Origin: Spirogloea muscicola
Lineage: Eukaryota > Streptophyta > Zygnematophyceae > Spirogloeales > Spirogloeaceae
DNA length: 64,000 nt
Direction: 5' to 3'
Assembly (NCBI GenBank): GCA_009602725.1
Contig: WELB01000035.1
Span: 203,257 to 267,256, forward strand
The translations under genes were made by a program, and so were the position numbers. The stretch's first letter is position 1. Every line of letters begins with the position of its first letter. Under the pieces are notes generated by a model that did no database searches, was not told the origin of the DNA, and worked only from the letters and a program-made list of their open reading frames with translations. Below are positions 1-12,600 of this stretch, one piece after another.

Positions 1-149
1 CTCTAGCAGCTCCAGCAGGACAGGATGTCAAGGCCCCAATCGTGGCACTTCCAGCCCTCTTCTCCCCCCCACCCCTCCATTCCTCCTGGCACAGCTGCTG
101 CCTCACTCCACTAGCAGCTCCAGTAGCTGCTAGATGCTAGCTGCTACGT

Positions 150-480
150 CATAAGATGTGCTTACCTCTGTACTTGGCCAGACTGGCCTTCGATTGTTTC
201 AAATACACGAAATTTCCCGGCGGATCCCCGCGATCGGCGAGATCGCGCCCTTTCCCACCAGTTAATCTGGCCGCTTGCCAGCCACTCTTTTCTATGGGCG
301 AGCACATTTCATGGACTGTAGTGTAGTTCTTTTCCGGCTCCTCTTTCTTTGGCTTGGGATATTGTCCATTCTTTTTGAGCTGGCTTCGCCAGCCACTCTT
401 CTCTATGGGCGAGCACTTCTCCTATGGGCGAGCACTTTGTTTCTTTTCACAGCCTCCGGCCCCTTTGGAAGAGCTCACTT
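150..480 (+). mobile_element. LINE/SINE 3'-tail repeat cluster
   Basis: Two tail modules are seen. One at about 160-225 reads ATGTGCTTACCTCTGTACTT and then a CAAATACACGAAA string; the same module follows LINE stop codons near 47849 and 53286. The other, at about 290-440, has a TTGTCCATTC box, an imperfect GGCTGGC/GCCAGCC hairpin and repeated TATGGGCGAGC boxes. I infer truncated retroposon 3' ends. No coding part is present here. Confidence 0.6.
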
Positions 481-888
481 CTTCTTATTATCAGCCGCAT
501 TCGCCCTGGCAGAACAGACACGGCTGCCCGGCCGTCCCGCTCGGCCCGGCTTGCTTGTGCTTGCATCGGAGCGGCTCGAATGGAGACTGGAAAATCTTCG
601 ACGAATCTGAAGAGGCCCGAGGCACCTCCCGCCTCCGGGGATCTGCTTGGCACGCACCAAAGGTGCTCTTGGAAGTCGCAAGATAGAGAGGCGAGGGCTG
701 TGAACAGCCAGCCCGCAAATGAGAGGCCAGCCCATGAGGGGCTGGCCTCTTGACCTGGGCCATACAAAGTAGGGAGACAGTGGGTTGGCCCATCGTGATG
801 ACTCGCTGCACACTGCTTTGCCCCTTACGTGAGCCCAGTCTGAATTTGAACGAGGGAAGCAGCTCAAAAAAATGAATGGTTTTGGACG

Positions 889-912
889 AGCAGCAGCAGC
901 AGCAGCAGCAGC
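889..912. repeat. (AGC)n microsatellite
   Basis: About eight perfect AGC units lie outside any recognised gene. CAG/AGC runs also occur as glutamine codons in the methyltransferase gene near 40015 and 40080, so this trinucleotide is generally common in this genome. Confidence 0.9.
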
Positions 913-2218
913 TATGACTGAAGTATAAGAAAGATAGGAGAAATCTGCGCTCCACAAATTGGGGCAATGGCTGTGGCCAGCGCATCCTTTTTGGGCCGGG
1001 TAAGCATGACCTAGAAAGTTGTAGGAGTGAGGCGGAACAAGGCACTGTCGCTTGAGGCAACCCCGAAGGTGTTCGTAGTTGCAACCAGCCCATTGAGGTG
1101 TACGTAGTCCTATGGATACGATGTCAACAACAGCAAGTAAACGAGTGCGATGGGCAGTGACATTGCTGGCTGTCAAGACACCCAAGCTTCACCTCCCAAC
1201 TCCTTACGTCACATCACGGAGGAAATCATCCAGTCCAGTACCATCTGTCTGCTGTGCACTCTTCAGCTTTTGGCGTAACTATGGCTAGTGTGGCCAGGTG
1301 GCACAAGGTCCTTGTGCCCAAAAGAACTGCTGTTCTACTTGCCGTCACAGCTCTTGGGCGGATCTGGAGCTTTGCAGGTTCTGGAAGAGATCAGGTTTGC
1401 AGGCGGGAAGTAGCAACAAGTCGTCTCGTTGTGAAGTCAGTTGCAGCGGACGTAGCACCTGACCACAGCAGTAGTAGTAGCTGCGACAGGCCGTTTTGTC
1501 TGCATATCTCTACCGGTAGCACGGTGCATGTAGAGGAGGAATTGGTGCAATCGTTCGAAGCAAATGTCACAATTTCTAACAAGCTGTAACAAGGGTTGTG
1601 ATAAGCTCATTCGGACAGACTAATGAGACCATGTTGGCTGAGGAGACTAAGAGCATTCGCTGAGGGCCAGCGCGAAGCATGGCTTTGAAAAGTGAAGGGG
1701 GGCTTCTATATTGGAAAACTGAATGTAGTAATTTCTTCAAGGGGCAGTGATTGAGATTGGCCAGTCCAACTTCTTGAGGTTTGAGCAATGAGATGCTAAC
1801 AGGGAAGGTGTGGATTCTCCAGTCCAGGGAGATGATATGTGCTGGGGCAAGAAGGCGACACAAGGGATTGGAAGCGTATGCAAGCAAAACAAACAGCAGG
1901 CACAATAGCGGGCTCTACATTTCATGTGCAAAGTATATTGGTCTGGCTAGCAGCAAAGTGGCTTCTCCTTTCGGAGTTGGAAAATGCAGCACATATGTGT
2001 TGATTGCAAAGTCATTGGTACTCTCAGGTCAAAGACAAGGGCCAGTGCTGAAGAGAGCTGGGCCAATAGTAGCACAAATGTCTACCACACTAAGTTGCTG
2101 CATGCTGTCAATCAGGATAGACTAGGTATTGGAATTTCAGGCGCACCTTTCACCAGGTGCCAGATGGATCCACCACCAGTGAGTGAGTCGGTTTGGGATG
2201 TACACAAGCTAGAGCGAG

Positions 2219-2264
2219 GCTCAGCAAGCTCAGCAGCTCAGGCTCAGCAAGCTCAAGGCAGCTC
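2219..2264. repeat. Short degenerate minisatellite
   Basis: Four to five imperfect copies of a unit close to GCTCAGCAA or GCTCAGCAG stand in a row. No gene is attached to it. Confidence 0.6.
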
Positions 2265-2996
2265 AATTTCCACAGTCAATAGGCCCTACCCCATGCCGTA
2301 TTAGAAGTCAAAGCGCTGCACTTGTAGCAAGAGATTGGCAGCGGTGGCCAGGTAGAGCAGCAGCGGGCAGTAAAATCACCGCCGCAGCTATGGAACACGC
2401 ACCCGCTCGACAGTCCTGGCACATAACGGCTACCATGCAGTGACGACAACGATGTAAAGTCCTGGCATAAAGGTGAGCTTGGCGAGCCCAGTGAAAATTT
2501 CTGCCCCGTCCATTCTGCAGCTGCTGGCCAGTCCCTGCAGGATACAGCGCAGGCTGGGCTGTCCTGTGTGGGCTGTGTGGACTCTGAGAAACTGAGTATA
2601 TGAGCTTTGACATACTCAAACTTGTGTCCTCCTCGGCCAAGTGTTGCTTGCCTTGAGAACTTGCTCACATCACCCCCGACTGAAACTTCTGCTGTGGTAT
2701 GCGGCCTTCGTAGTCATATACAGGTCTTCTAGATCTGCCTGCCCGCTACTGGATGCTCATGTGCTCTGCTTGGTACAATGTGACACTTTCCTGCTACTGA
2801 GCATTCATGAACTGCACTTACAATGCATAGCAGCATTCAGACTGTTCTGGGCTAAGCATGTAGAATGGTTCAAAAGGAAGTTCTACGTATCAACGTCTTC
2901 AGGACCCCACCTTATCGGTCCATGTAAATGTGCTCCATGCTGTTTTCAGGGAATAGGAAATTTAAGCTGCAAGAATAGTACAAGATACTTACAGGT

Positions 2997-3145
2997 GAGG
3001 CTGTCACTGGTGCAATATCGCGCTGATGGTATGCTCTATCTGTCCATGGAAGCTGACGGCGTTTGCTTGTGGAGCACAGATGCAGCTGCTGTAGCAAGAT
3101 GGCTGCAATTAACATCGTACTCCAGTACTGGCTGCTCCAAGGATC
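2997..3145 (+). CDS. Possible single exon with a WD-repeat-like strand pattern
   Basis: After an acceptor-like TTACAG the plus strand reads about 45 residues with the pattern RADGMLYLSMEADGVCLWS, which resembles one blade of a WD40 propeller. I could not connect it to neighbouring exons with matching phase. It may equally be chance. The following 3145-4130 stretch shows only short open frames that I do not recognise. Confidence 0.15.
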
Positions 3146-4409
3146 GCGGAAGGGGACCACCACGCCATCAACCTGAACGATGCATATTGACCTCTTTCAC
3201 TGGAATATCTATAGGTCTCACTTGATTGATGGTTTGGCCCCAGCTGACCCGCTTCTAAGCAGCTACACTATTACATCGACAATCAATAACATGGACTCGG
3301 CCATGAGCAGAGCATCATACTTTCTTGCACATGGGGCGGCATGGTTCTGCAAGCCTCTCAACCGAGTGGACCATAGAAGGTTGTTCATCCCGCAGCTCTG
3401 ACACTAATCACGCCGTGCGGTTAGCAATAAAGGCAGCCAGAATCCACCCTCTGTAAGCCCAGCCTCTACTGGCGGCAACCGAGTGGGCCCGTTGTTGAGA
3501 AAACATCCAATAGCAGCAACGCACACACTATGGCATGTGCTTCCTTGTGAAAGAAGTCACGTTGCTCCAACAAGGAGGAGGGACTTGCAGTACCGCCATG
3601 TCCCCTGCATGTGCTGCGGCCATTCCCCAGAAATTGAAGTCAAGTGCATCTCAATTCTATGTAGTAGCTGCGGTCCTGCTGCCTCCTACCTCCAAGGAAA
3701 AATGCGGATCGACAGCTGCGCCGCTGGTAGAGGCATGGACGTAAGCTGCCCTTATTGATGCACTGCAAAGCCTCCTAGTACACTGCTTGGAAAGGTATGT
3801 TGTGCTGACAGTAACGCAGACCACAATGCCTCATCTTATGAGGACTTAAGATGTGATACTCTCCAGATGAGCTTGGCAAGTGCATCTGTCTGTAACTGGA
3901 TTTGCCGCCGAGGCTCTGGCTGGCTAGGTAGGAGTAAGCCACCTGTCACACTCCTGGCTCTGCATATGCTGCCTTGGCACACTTACCAAGATTAACAATT
4001 GGCAGACTGGGGAGGACAGTTGTCATGGGCGCGTAGCTAGCACCTCTGCATCGCTTCCTTCAGAGGTGCTGGGCTAGTGCAACTGCTCATACATAATGAT
4101 TGGCAGCTCATCCTGTCAGTGCAAGTAGGGGGCTAGTGTTTGTGGGTGTGACTGTGAGCTTGCAGACAGTAGAATTCTTGCCAATCTACCTGCTCCATCT
4201 GAGGTAGCTGCAGGAAGTGACATTTCAGGGCTGCCACCAACGCCAGGGTGCTCCAGCTGCTTGCCATGGCGACCTGTTCACAGCTGTTGGCACAGCAGAA
4301 GCCAGCCGCAGTAGCTCGTGAGCCGCGCAATCCCATGTCCAAACCACTCATTGACACATGACTGCAAGTGCAAGAGGAACGGATGCAGTAGCTGCCAGGC
4401 ACTATATGG

Positions 4410-4555
4410 AACATAGGATTCAGATAGAGGCAGTGATGTCAAGCCCAGGCCGTTGCCTGTAAGAGACACTAAGGCTGGTGGCAATGACAGCCTTAGTGTC
4501 TCTTACAGGCAACGGCCTGGGCTTGACATCAGTGCCTCTATCTGAATCCTATGTT
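4410..4555. repeat. Near-perfect 68-bp inverted repeat (long hairpin)
   Basis: The left arm is 4410-4477 and the right arm 4488-4555, with a 10-nt loop (GTGGCAATGA). Over 68 pairs I find one mismatch, a G opposite G at 4433/4532. A transcript from either strand would fold into one long, almost fully paired hairpin. Green algae make small RNAs from such precursors, so an miRNA or siRNA source is possible. A recent inverted duplication or an assembly fold-back artefact would look the same. It lies about 250 bp downstream of the stop of the minus-strand gene ending at 4801. Confidence 0.9.
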
Positions 4556-4800
4556 CAAAAAGGTTGCGCTTGACATACCTATTTCCGTGCTAGCTTGGCT
4601 GTACCAGCAGAGTAAGTTTAGCTGCAGGCTTTGTGGCTGGCGTCGGTTTGCAAATATACACTGCAAATTTGCAACAACCGCTGTACATGCGCAGCCACAG
4701 AGAAACAATCTGCAACTGGGGCCTGAGGTGCCTTTGGAACAGCTGCACGGTTGTGCACTGCTTCAACAATTAATCGCAGGTTCTCGAATAGAGGCAGCAG

Positions 4801-6442
4801 CTAGTGATGGCCCTTATTGCTAGCACCAGCTGCATTGGTCGCCTCAGGATAGGCAATGGCCAATGCATCGACATCTGACATGACTCTGAGCTTCTTGCAA
4901 CGTCCTTGCAGCACAGGTGCTGACAAGTTGCAACAGGCCTCGTCACAAAGAAGGGGATGCAGCCTGACAACTCTGTAGAGCCGTGCAATGCCATGGATGC
5001 GCTGCCACATGCTAGGCAGTGAGTACATTGGAGAGATGCTAGCTGCTGCACGCCTCTGCAGAGAGGAAATAGCGTGGTTGTCAACGAGCCCGCCGCCAGC
5101 CACGCAAATCACGAGCCATGAAGTAGCAATAGCAGCATGAAGCGTACATGCGCTGATTGACCAACTTAGCACAAGCGCATGCCTTGGACCAAAGCCACCA
5201 ATTCAAGCCTTAGGCACTCACCTGCACGCTTGCAAAACACTTTGGCCCATTCCTGTTGCTATGAAAGCAGAGTATGTCATGACAAACATAAGAGGGAGCA
5301 CTGAAGTGGAGATAGATGGCCTGCTTGCAACCGGCCAAGTGGAAGGTGACAAGCATGTTGACATTACATGAAGGAGAGTAAGCACGTGTGCAGCTTGGCG
5401 TCCTTGGGAACACAGCAGTTAAGCTGACAACAATCTCTACCTGATGCAGTGGTATTGAAATATAGACTCTGGCGTTAGTGCAGCCATCTTGCACGTTAAT
5501 AAGCGGGCCAGCTGTTCTTCAGCAGCAGGTGGCTATCTCTGCGGCCCTTGCAAAGGCAGGGGCAGCAACTCAGCATTTGGACGGCCTTTACACTCACTTC
5601 TGAGCAATGAAAAGATGGCCTTCAGCATTGTCAGGTCATGTGCGGCGGTCAGCGTCGCATCGTCCTTTGGCAAACACAGGAGCGGCTCCTGACAGAAGCA
5701 CCTGTCTCAGCACTTGTCCACTTTACAATCAGCCTGCCGTGGCGGCTACAGTGCCAAGCGGGCAGACATCGTCAGCAGCGCTGGGTGCTGACGATGCCTC
5801 CGCCACGTCTTTGCTGCTTCTGCCCCACTGCGTCGAGGGGGCTCGGTTCTCACTGCGAGCTTGGTGTTCCGAGCGGCTATAGGAAGATACATGTCCAGCA
5901 CCCGTCCTCATGGTGCAGCAGCTGTGTAGCAGATGCTGTCGCTTGGTCCCAGGCAAAGTACTATAGTGACGCTCATGGTTGTGTGAAAGCAGCATCCGGG
6001 GTTAGCTGTAGCAGCAGCTGCAGCAGCGCGTGCCAATCCAGCACAACATCCAGCGTGCTGATGCAGTGGACCATTCTATCAACTGCCTAAGCTGCCCACG
6101 CAGCATCCACCTGAAGCCACCGTCCTTCATGTGCGCAGCTTTTGGCAACAGCCATGCCTTATCTGACAGCTATCTGACATAGTTGCCAAGCGGGTAGCAA
6201 AGAGTGACGCTTCTTTCATACATCGTTCATAAGGGCGCGCAACGACGAAACTGCGCCATTGGTGCTAGGTGCGAGGGGCTGACTTGCATGCAGCTTCAGC
6301 AGGAACGAGCGATGGTAACGGCCTGCAAAGCATGGCGTCCGTTGCCAGATGGCCGCATCGGTGGCACTCCCATGGTCCCGTCCTGCCGTTGCTGGGCGAG
6401 TCCGCTTCGCCGCAGCCGGGCGGCAACGGGAATCAGCGCCAT
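4801..6442 (-). CDS. Unrecognised multi-exon protein gene
   Basis: I do not recognise this protein, but several pieces read as real exons. The final exon (4801-5055, 84 codons and TAG) follows a strong acceptor TTTCCTCTCTGCAG and joins in phase 0 to an exon that ends at 5222 with donor GTGAGT. That exon contains FPRTPSCTRAYSPSCNVNML. Further upstream an exon near 5605-5694 reads EPLLCLPKDDATLTAAHDL and ends at GTGAGT. A piece ending SSLRALMND (donor GTATGA) joins in phase to AVDRMVHCISTLDVVLDW. The GC-rich start with ATG at 6442 is a guess. Some internal junctions do not close in phase, so the model is incomplete, and pseudogenisation cannot be excluded. Confidence 0.4.
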
Positions 6443-6780
6443 GGCTCGCGGAGCTGGAGAGGAGAGGTGGAAGAGAGCGCTCGCGAAGATCGGCTTGAGG
6501 TTGGCGGCAGCGCCAAGGCCGTGCGGGCAAGCGGCCCCGCCGCGGCGCCGCGAGGACCAGTCGCGCTGCCGGGCGGCGGGGTGCGGGAGCAATGAAGGTG
6601 GGGCGCTGCCTCGGGAATGGCGGCAGGGGGGCTGGCGCGAAGAAGGACGGGGCGGATGGTTGCGGCTGCTCACATGATAAAAGCAGTGGAAAGGGGCCGG
6701 GGAGGCGGAGAAGGGCGCCCCTCCGGCAGGTGGCGTGGGATGGAGGCAAGAAGCTCGTGAAACGATGAAAGCGGCTGCTC
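6443..6780. promoter_or_regulatory. GC-rich, CpG-rich block upstream of the 4801-6442 gene
   Basis: Base composition rises sharply between about 6330 and 6660, much as it does just upstream of the other genes in this window (19.8-20.2, 35.5-36.2, 49.0-49.2 and 59.2-59.5 kb). By analogy this may be a promoter or 5' leader for the minus-strand gene. I see no defined core element. Confidence 0.25.
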
Positions 6781-7283
6781 AGACCAAGGAGAAAGGGCTC
6801 GCCCATTGAGGATAGGGGCTGGAAAAGGCAGCCCACAAAAGAAGACCAAGGCGGCAGCTGTGGAAGCCGAGCCGAGCTTGCTCACGGAAAAGAAAGGCTT
6901 TCCGAAGGGGCCGGTGAACAGCCAGCCCAGAGACAATGAAGAAGAAACAACAAGAATGACAAAATAGGTGGGGAGGTGTATTCCAGCCAAAGAGAGAAGG
7001 CGCACGGTGCGCATGGATTGAATGGGTGGTCAATCCATTGGTCAGGCAAAGGAGGCGGGAAGAAGGCGGGAAGAGGCCATGGCAGTGGGGAGCGAGTTGG
7101 GCAGGGAAGACGGGGGAGGGGCCGAAGCCTGGAGGAAGAAAGAAGTGGCACTCCCAATGGGGGCAAGGGCTGCGAAAAGCCAGCCCAAAAAGAATGCACA
7201 AAGGTTCAGAGGGGCCTAAGAGCGGTGAGCAGCTACAAAGGGGCCTGAGGATGCAATGGTAAAACAGGGGGAGGATGGATCAC
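6780..7283 (-). mobile_element. Cluster of minus-strand retroposon tails
   Basis: Read on the minus strand, tail boxes (GGGCTGG.., CCTCAATGGGCGAGCCC) occur at about 6785-6850 and 7140-7200. The GCGCACCGTGCGCC-type box occurs at about 6995-7015. These are the same modules that follow LINE stop codons elsewhere. Confidence 0.6.
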
Positions 7284-7720
7284 TCAATAAGTACGAGTGA
7301 GGAGCCTCAGATCCGACAGACTAGCTGCCGGGAAGCTATCACCCTGACGAAAGCCAGAGCCCGCAGCGAGAGCACGGCCAGCTCGCAGATGCAGAGCGTG
7401 GGGGAGAGAAGGCGCGCGGGGCGCATGAACCGCTGCAGGGATACAGAGAGGCGCATCCGATATACCTGAGCCCACGAGCCCGCGGCGTTGAAGTCGGCTG
7501 GCTCGCCGCGTCTGCGGGACACAGCCCGCCGCGCAAGCCTAGCCAATAGGTCAAGCCACTGGGACCCAAGAGCCCCGTGCACGTCCACCGCCAAGGGGAC
7601 GAACTCGTCGGCAGGTGGGTGGTCGGAGTGCTTGGCCGCCTTGCAGCGAGCGGCCTTCGAGGCAGCGTGGCCGGCCCGCGAGGCAGAGAGCCCCAAGGCA
7701 GCCAGTCTCGAGGCGCAGGC
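7284..7720 (-). mobile_element. LINE C-terminal fragment (restriction-like endonuclease region)
   Basis: On the minus strand the pieces ADEFVPLAVDVHGALGSQWL, AQVYRMRLSVSLQRF and SDLRLLTRTY match the C-terminus shared by the other LINE copies here. The reading frame shifts at least once, so the copy is dead. Everything upstream, including the reverse transcriptase, is missing. Confidence 0.75.
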
Positions 7721-8330
7721 GCCATTGGGCGGAGCCAGGGAACAGGGAGACAGCCGCGAGCAGTTGGGCGGCCAAGCGGGGCCCTGGCTGGCCAATGCGC
7801 AGCGCTCGTACTACACCAGTACTGTAGCCGACCGCCGGTGCCGCTTGGCACACGATTCCGGCACGGCGCGGCCCCGCCCCGGATCGCGTCGGTTTAGTGG
7901 CTCGCCCTGACGAGGCCCCCGCCTCCCCGAATTTGGGCGGGCGGCAAAGCGGCCGCCACGCGTCCGGCTCCTCCCGCCCCTAACGAGAGGCGACGGCCGT
8001 GAGTGGCCCCGCCTGATGGGGAACTTCACGCGGGGAAGCGGGCGGCCGGCACGCGGCTCGCGGCGGCACGCGCGGCACGAAACTGGCCGTCTCGGCCAGA
8101 CGGTGCCGCCCTGCCGCGCAGCCGCCACTCCTGACGGCCCCTGGTTCGCCAGGCCCGTCACCGGCCTCGCCCCAAAGGCACCCGCGCCACTGCGGCACTC
8201 TGGCAGCTAACCCGGCCCCCTGCCCCTTCGTAAGCGGCTGCTTCTTCCCTGTGTCGAGAATACTGCCGGCGCAGTAGCTCCCCTTCCCGCTCGGCGCGGA
8301 CCTCTGGCCAGGCCTCCCCAGTCGGCCGTG
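7721..8330. other. GC-rich stretch without a gene
   Basis: This segment is strongly GC-rich and has long open frames on both strands, as expected from composition alone. No motif is recognisable. It resembles the GC-rich blocks at 47.98-48.26 and 19.5-20.1 kb that also abut LINE tails. Confidence 0.4.
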
Positions 8331-8334
8331 GCGG

Positions 8335-8550
8335 CAGGATGAAGCTTTCGTCCCAAAGAGAGAGAAGGCGCGCGGTGCGCATGAAATTAAAGAGTCCCAA
8401 AGAGAGCAGGCGTGCGGGGCGCATGACGGAAGTAGAAAAAAGAGCTCGCCCATTGAGGATAGGGGCTGGAACAGCCAGCCCAAAGAATGAGCAGAGTACA
8501 AGAAGCCCAAGAAGAAGGGGGGCCAGGCGAAGCACTAAGGCGAAGCACTA
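8335..8550 (-). mobile_element. Retroposon tail modules, including two GCGCAC-type boxes
   Basis: Two box-B modules (GAGAAGGCGCGCGGTGCGCA type) lie at about 8360-8385 and 8398-8425. A minus-strand hairpin tail with GCTCGCCCATTGAGGATAGG lies at about 8440-8500. 8551-9060 shows nothing recognisable. Confidence 0.6.
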
Positions 8551-9062
8551 AGTAGGGCCCTCCACCTGCGACAGCGCCGGAGAGCTGCTGGCCGAGTATA
8601 GCTGGTCGATGTACCTGGCCTAATCCCCTGGCCATCGCCCTCTACTGGAAGAGTCTCTGTATTTGCCTTCTTAACAGGGCTTGTGAGGCTCGTGTTGGAC
8701 TCCCTTTCTATTCATGCGCCTGGCCGAAGATAGTCGACTGGTCGTCAGTCAAACCATCATTGCTCTCAGTGGAACAGCGACCACGGCATTGAGCTCGCTT
8801 TAATTCCTGCTAAATGTTGTACTGGCCGGAGTGGTGACCATTCAACTGTGTTAACAAGTAAAAGGTATTGTGCTATAGTTCAGTGCTGGATAATCTTAAA
8901 CATGCTCACCACCAAATAAAAGGCTGCTCCTTCAATGTTTGTCCCCGTTTCATGCCAAAGAGTGAACGCCTGAGCACTCCAATCACAAGCATCATGACTT
9001 TGTGCTCGAGACTTTTCTGTTCATCGTATCAGCGTGAGGGAGGGAGGGAGAGAAAGGGCGAG

Positions 9063-9417
<355 letters not shown>

Positions 9418-9494
9418 TGAGAGGAGAGACAGTGACAGGGACAGAGACAGACAGAGAACAGACAGAAAGAGACAGAGACAGAGACACTTGCTGC

Positions 9495-9610
9495 ATTAGA
9501 GAGAAGGCGCGCGGTGCGCATGAAATTGAAAGGGAGGCTTGTTCAAGCCAATACATTGTTCAAGCAGAGGCTAGTGCAAATTAAACAAGGCTACATGATG
9601 CGGAGACCTT
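9495..9610 (-). repeat. Repeat family B copy
   Basis: A module of about 110 bp starts with GAGAAGGCGCGCGGTGCGCA, passes CAAGCCAATACATTGTTCAA and ends near CGGAGACCTT. Close relatives lie at 57100-57215 and 18437-18540, and partial reverse copies at 16680-16715 and 59105-59175. Confidence 0.7.
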
Positions 9611-12600
9611 GCGGAGACCTTGCGACATTGCGTGGCTAGACTGGCCAAGGCACCGCCTTATTCCAGGGCCGTCGCGCCCGCCGCCGCGTGCCCATCCTGA
9701 CCCCCAAGCGGGCCGCCGCCATAGCCACCCGGCTCTGGACCTTCAGAAGCCGGCCCCACCAAGCGGCTCCTCCTCCGGCACTACAACCTCCCAGCTGCGC
9801 AGCGCGGCAGCAGCGGCGGCGCGTTGAGCCCTGCATGGCTATGGTCGGCCGCTCCTTCTTCCTCCATTGTCCACCCCCTTGGCCTCGATCCAGCGGCAGC
9901 TCCCAGGCGTTGCTGCTGCCCGATGCTTACGCATGGCGATGCACTCCACGGGCGCGCCGGTGCCGCAGCCAACTCTCGGCCGGACTTCGGTGCACACCAG
10001 GCTTGCCTCAACTCTTCGGCCGGCTCCAAACCACTTCCTTATGTTCTAGCAATGGCGGATACAGCTTGTCAGCCTGGGCAACTGCATGCTCCCTGCCGCC
10101 GAGGTATTACCAGCCGTCCAGAGGAGCCACCTTTCAGCTTCTCGGCTCCTGCCGATGCTGGCTTGTGTTGCTTATCGGAGTACCTTGGCCCAGCCTGACT
10201 GTTCCACGTGGTTAGATACACTTCGGATTCCCTCTGTATGCACCCGGCTGGCTTTCACAGCCGCCTTAAGAAACCAGCAGCCGCATTCCTCTTATGAATA
10301 GCCAGTGCCAAGACCTGCATGGACACATTTGCATGTCCATCGCACTGGCCAGTGCTGCAGGTGAGTACCTTGCTGCCTGTCACACAAGAAACGTGAGCCA
10401 CAACAAGGTCCTATAAATTTCTCGTAATCTGCATCTCATGATTCCCATGTGGTTGTGTAGAACCCTTTGTCGTTGCTGAGGGCACATGGCTAATGGCGGC
10501 TTGCACTTGTTGCACTTGTTCTTGTTGTGCGTTTGGCAACTGACTGACAATGGAGAATGAATGAAAGAGCAAGCTTCACATTCGCTCTGGCCCTCATGGT
10601 TGAGCAATACATCACGACGCGCAAGTGGGGCCAAGGTCCCTGCATCCCTCAAGAAGGCCCACACACTTAAGTTTCCCTACTGGAGCGGATCTTTCTGAGT
10701 ACGTGCCTAAGGGGGAGTGCATGCAAAGTGTTACAGCTAAACGGCAGCAGGTGCGCCAGCTAATAGCTGCTGAGCTAGACTACTCCCTCCAGATTATGCT
10801 AGCCAGCTGTTTGCTTGCACAAACTTGGTGCATAGAAAATACTAGCTGCCAGGTGAAAAAGCGGTGCTGGCATCCAATGCATCCTTTGGGATGACCATCT
10901 GCAGGGGCATTTAGCAGGTCCATCATGGTGCACGCAGCACAGCACCTGGCACAAGCGCATGAAGAAACGTCCTTGAGAACCCACGCATGTGGCTCTTGGC
11001 ATGGACAAGCACGTAAGTTGGAAAGACGTGCCAACTGCCATACTCAAGATCAGTCCACGATCAACTCTGTAACCTTTTAGACAATACAGCAGCCTTTGCG
11101 TCATACAAACTTATGTACTGATTTCCAAGCGTGATGCTAGCCTGACTTATTTGTCAGCACATCAATGAGGTGAGAAGGCGGGCTGCCAATTGCTGCATCT
11201 TATGGAGCGCAATTGACGGGCTGCACCATGCTGCAGGCAAAGGAAAGGGTCAGTGGCTTGAAGAAGAAGACGACCACTGGCAGAGCAACTGCTGTAGCCC
11301 AGAATAAGTACGCTGTCTCTTTGAGGGTCCATGGGCCAGGCTGACGCAGTATCTGCTTCCAGTCTCTGTAGGTGATTTAGTAACCCAAGCATGTCTAGCA
11401 GATCTGGTCATCATGAGCCACACAGTTTGCAGCTTCTGTTATGCAGCTCGCGAGCCAGGTCCTCACTGATGTTCCCGGGGGCACGATGCCCTCCAGGTGC
11501 AGGATTTCTATTAGCAGAGCAGACTCAGACCGCCCTGCTTTGCTCGACCTTTCCCCCTGCTCCAAATCTGGAAGAAAGACGGAAATTAGTACTACACTCC
11601 CCTGGCAAGTCTGCCTACTTTGCTTGCTCCTGACATTATAGCCCTCACAGCACAGTACCTAGCAGCAGCTATCAGCAAGGGAGGTCCCAGTTGCTCAGCT
11701 AACCGCCGGCCCACAGTGAAGAGGCACAAGCCCCACAGCATTGCTCCAGTTGCAGGTGTTACTTCACAAGAGATGGGGCTTGTGCTGAGGTGTAGTGTGG
11801 TCCTTGCCTGCTAACCATTGGCCGGAATTACAATAGCAGGCGCCGCGGCAGCATTGGTGTATGCAAGAGAAACAAGACGGTACACTGAACGCGACTATGG
11901 ATGCGGATGCTGTGTCGAAATGCTTCAGGGGATTGCCTGTGCAGGGCTCAAAAAGAGCAGCTGCAAGAGCATGCAATGCAAAACGCATGGTGCCCATCGT
12001 ATAATGGCCAAAAAATGCGACTTGCAGGCAGGCTACTGTGGTGGAGCTTGAGACTGAGATCCGTCTGAGGCTGAGCTTAGACATTACCATTCCAGAGATC
12101 AAAGTCGGCACCGCTCCTGTTTCAGGACAAATGGGACAAGATGATGGTTCTGCTGATGTGCGAGGCCTCCTCATGGTTTTAGTCTCCTTACAATTGCAGA
12201 ATCATTGCCTATTCATGGGCCCCTAGAGCACCCAATAGGTGAGGGAGTAAGGGAGATGATTGCTGCATAGGAGTGTGAGTGTCATTGCTACTCGTTCTTT
12301 ACTTGCCAAGAAGTATGTCTGTAGTTCTTCAGCGCCGCGTAAGGTGTCAGTCTATGTACAAGATCTTCACTTTCAGATCCTATGTCTTCCACAGTGAGTT
12401 GTCACCCCCTACCTATGCCCTTCCTACTTGTCTAATCCAAATGTGCACACATAAACCCAAGGATACCATTCTGCCATACTCCTTCAAGTTGATTCTTCCA
12501 TGCTTTGATATGTCAGCATGCTGTTGCAGTACTTGTAAATGGTGGACAAACAGCCTCTTGATTTGTGATATTTGCCAACATTAGTCGCTTCGCCCTTGCT

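Larger units (their letters stand above)
481..2996. other. No recognisable gene
   Basis: I see no protein family in this stretch. Short open frames exist on both strands, such as 1254-1589 plus, but none shows a conserved motif or a convincing pair of splice sites. Small simple repeats are listed separately. Confidence 0.5.

Noticed and set aside
2912-3163. Minus-strand frame of 83 codons
   Set aside because: It is opposite a slightly better plus-strand candidate exon, and neither has enough support for a gene call.
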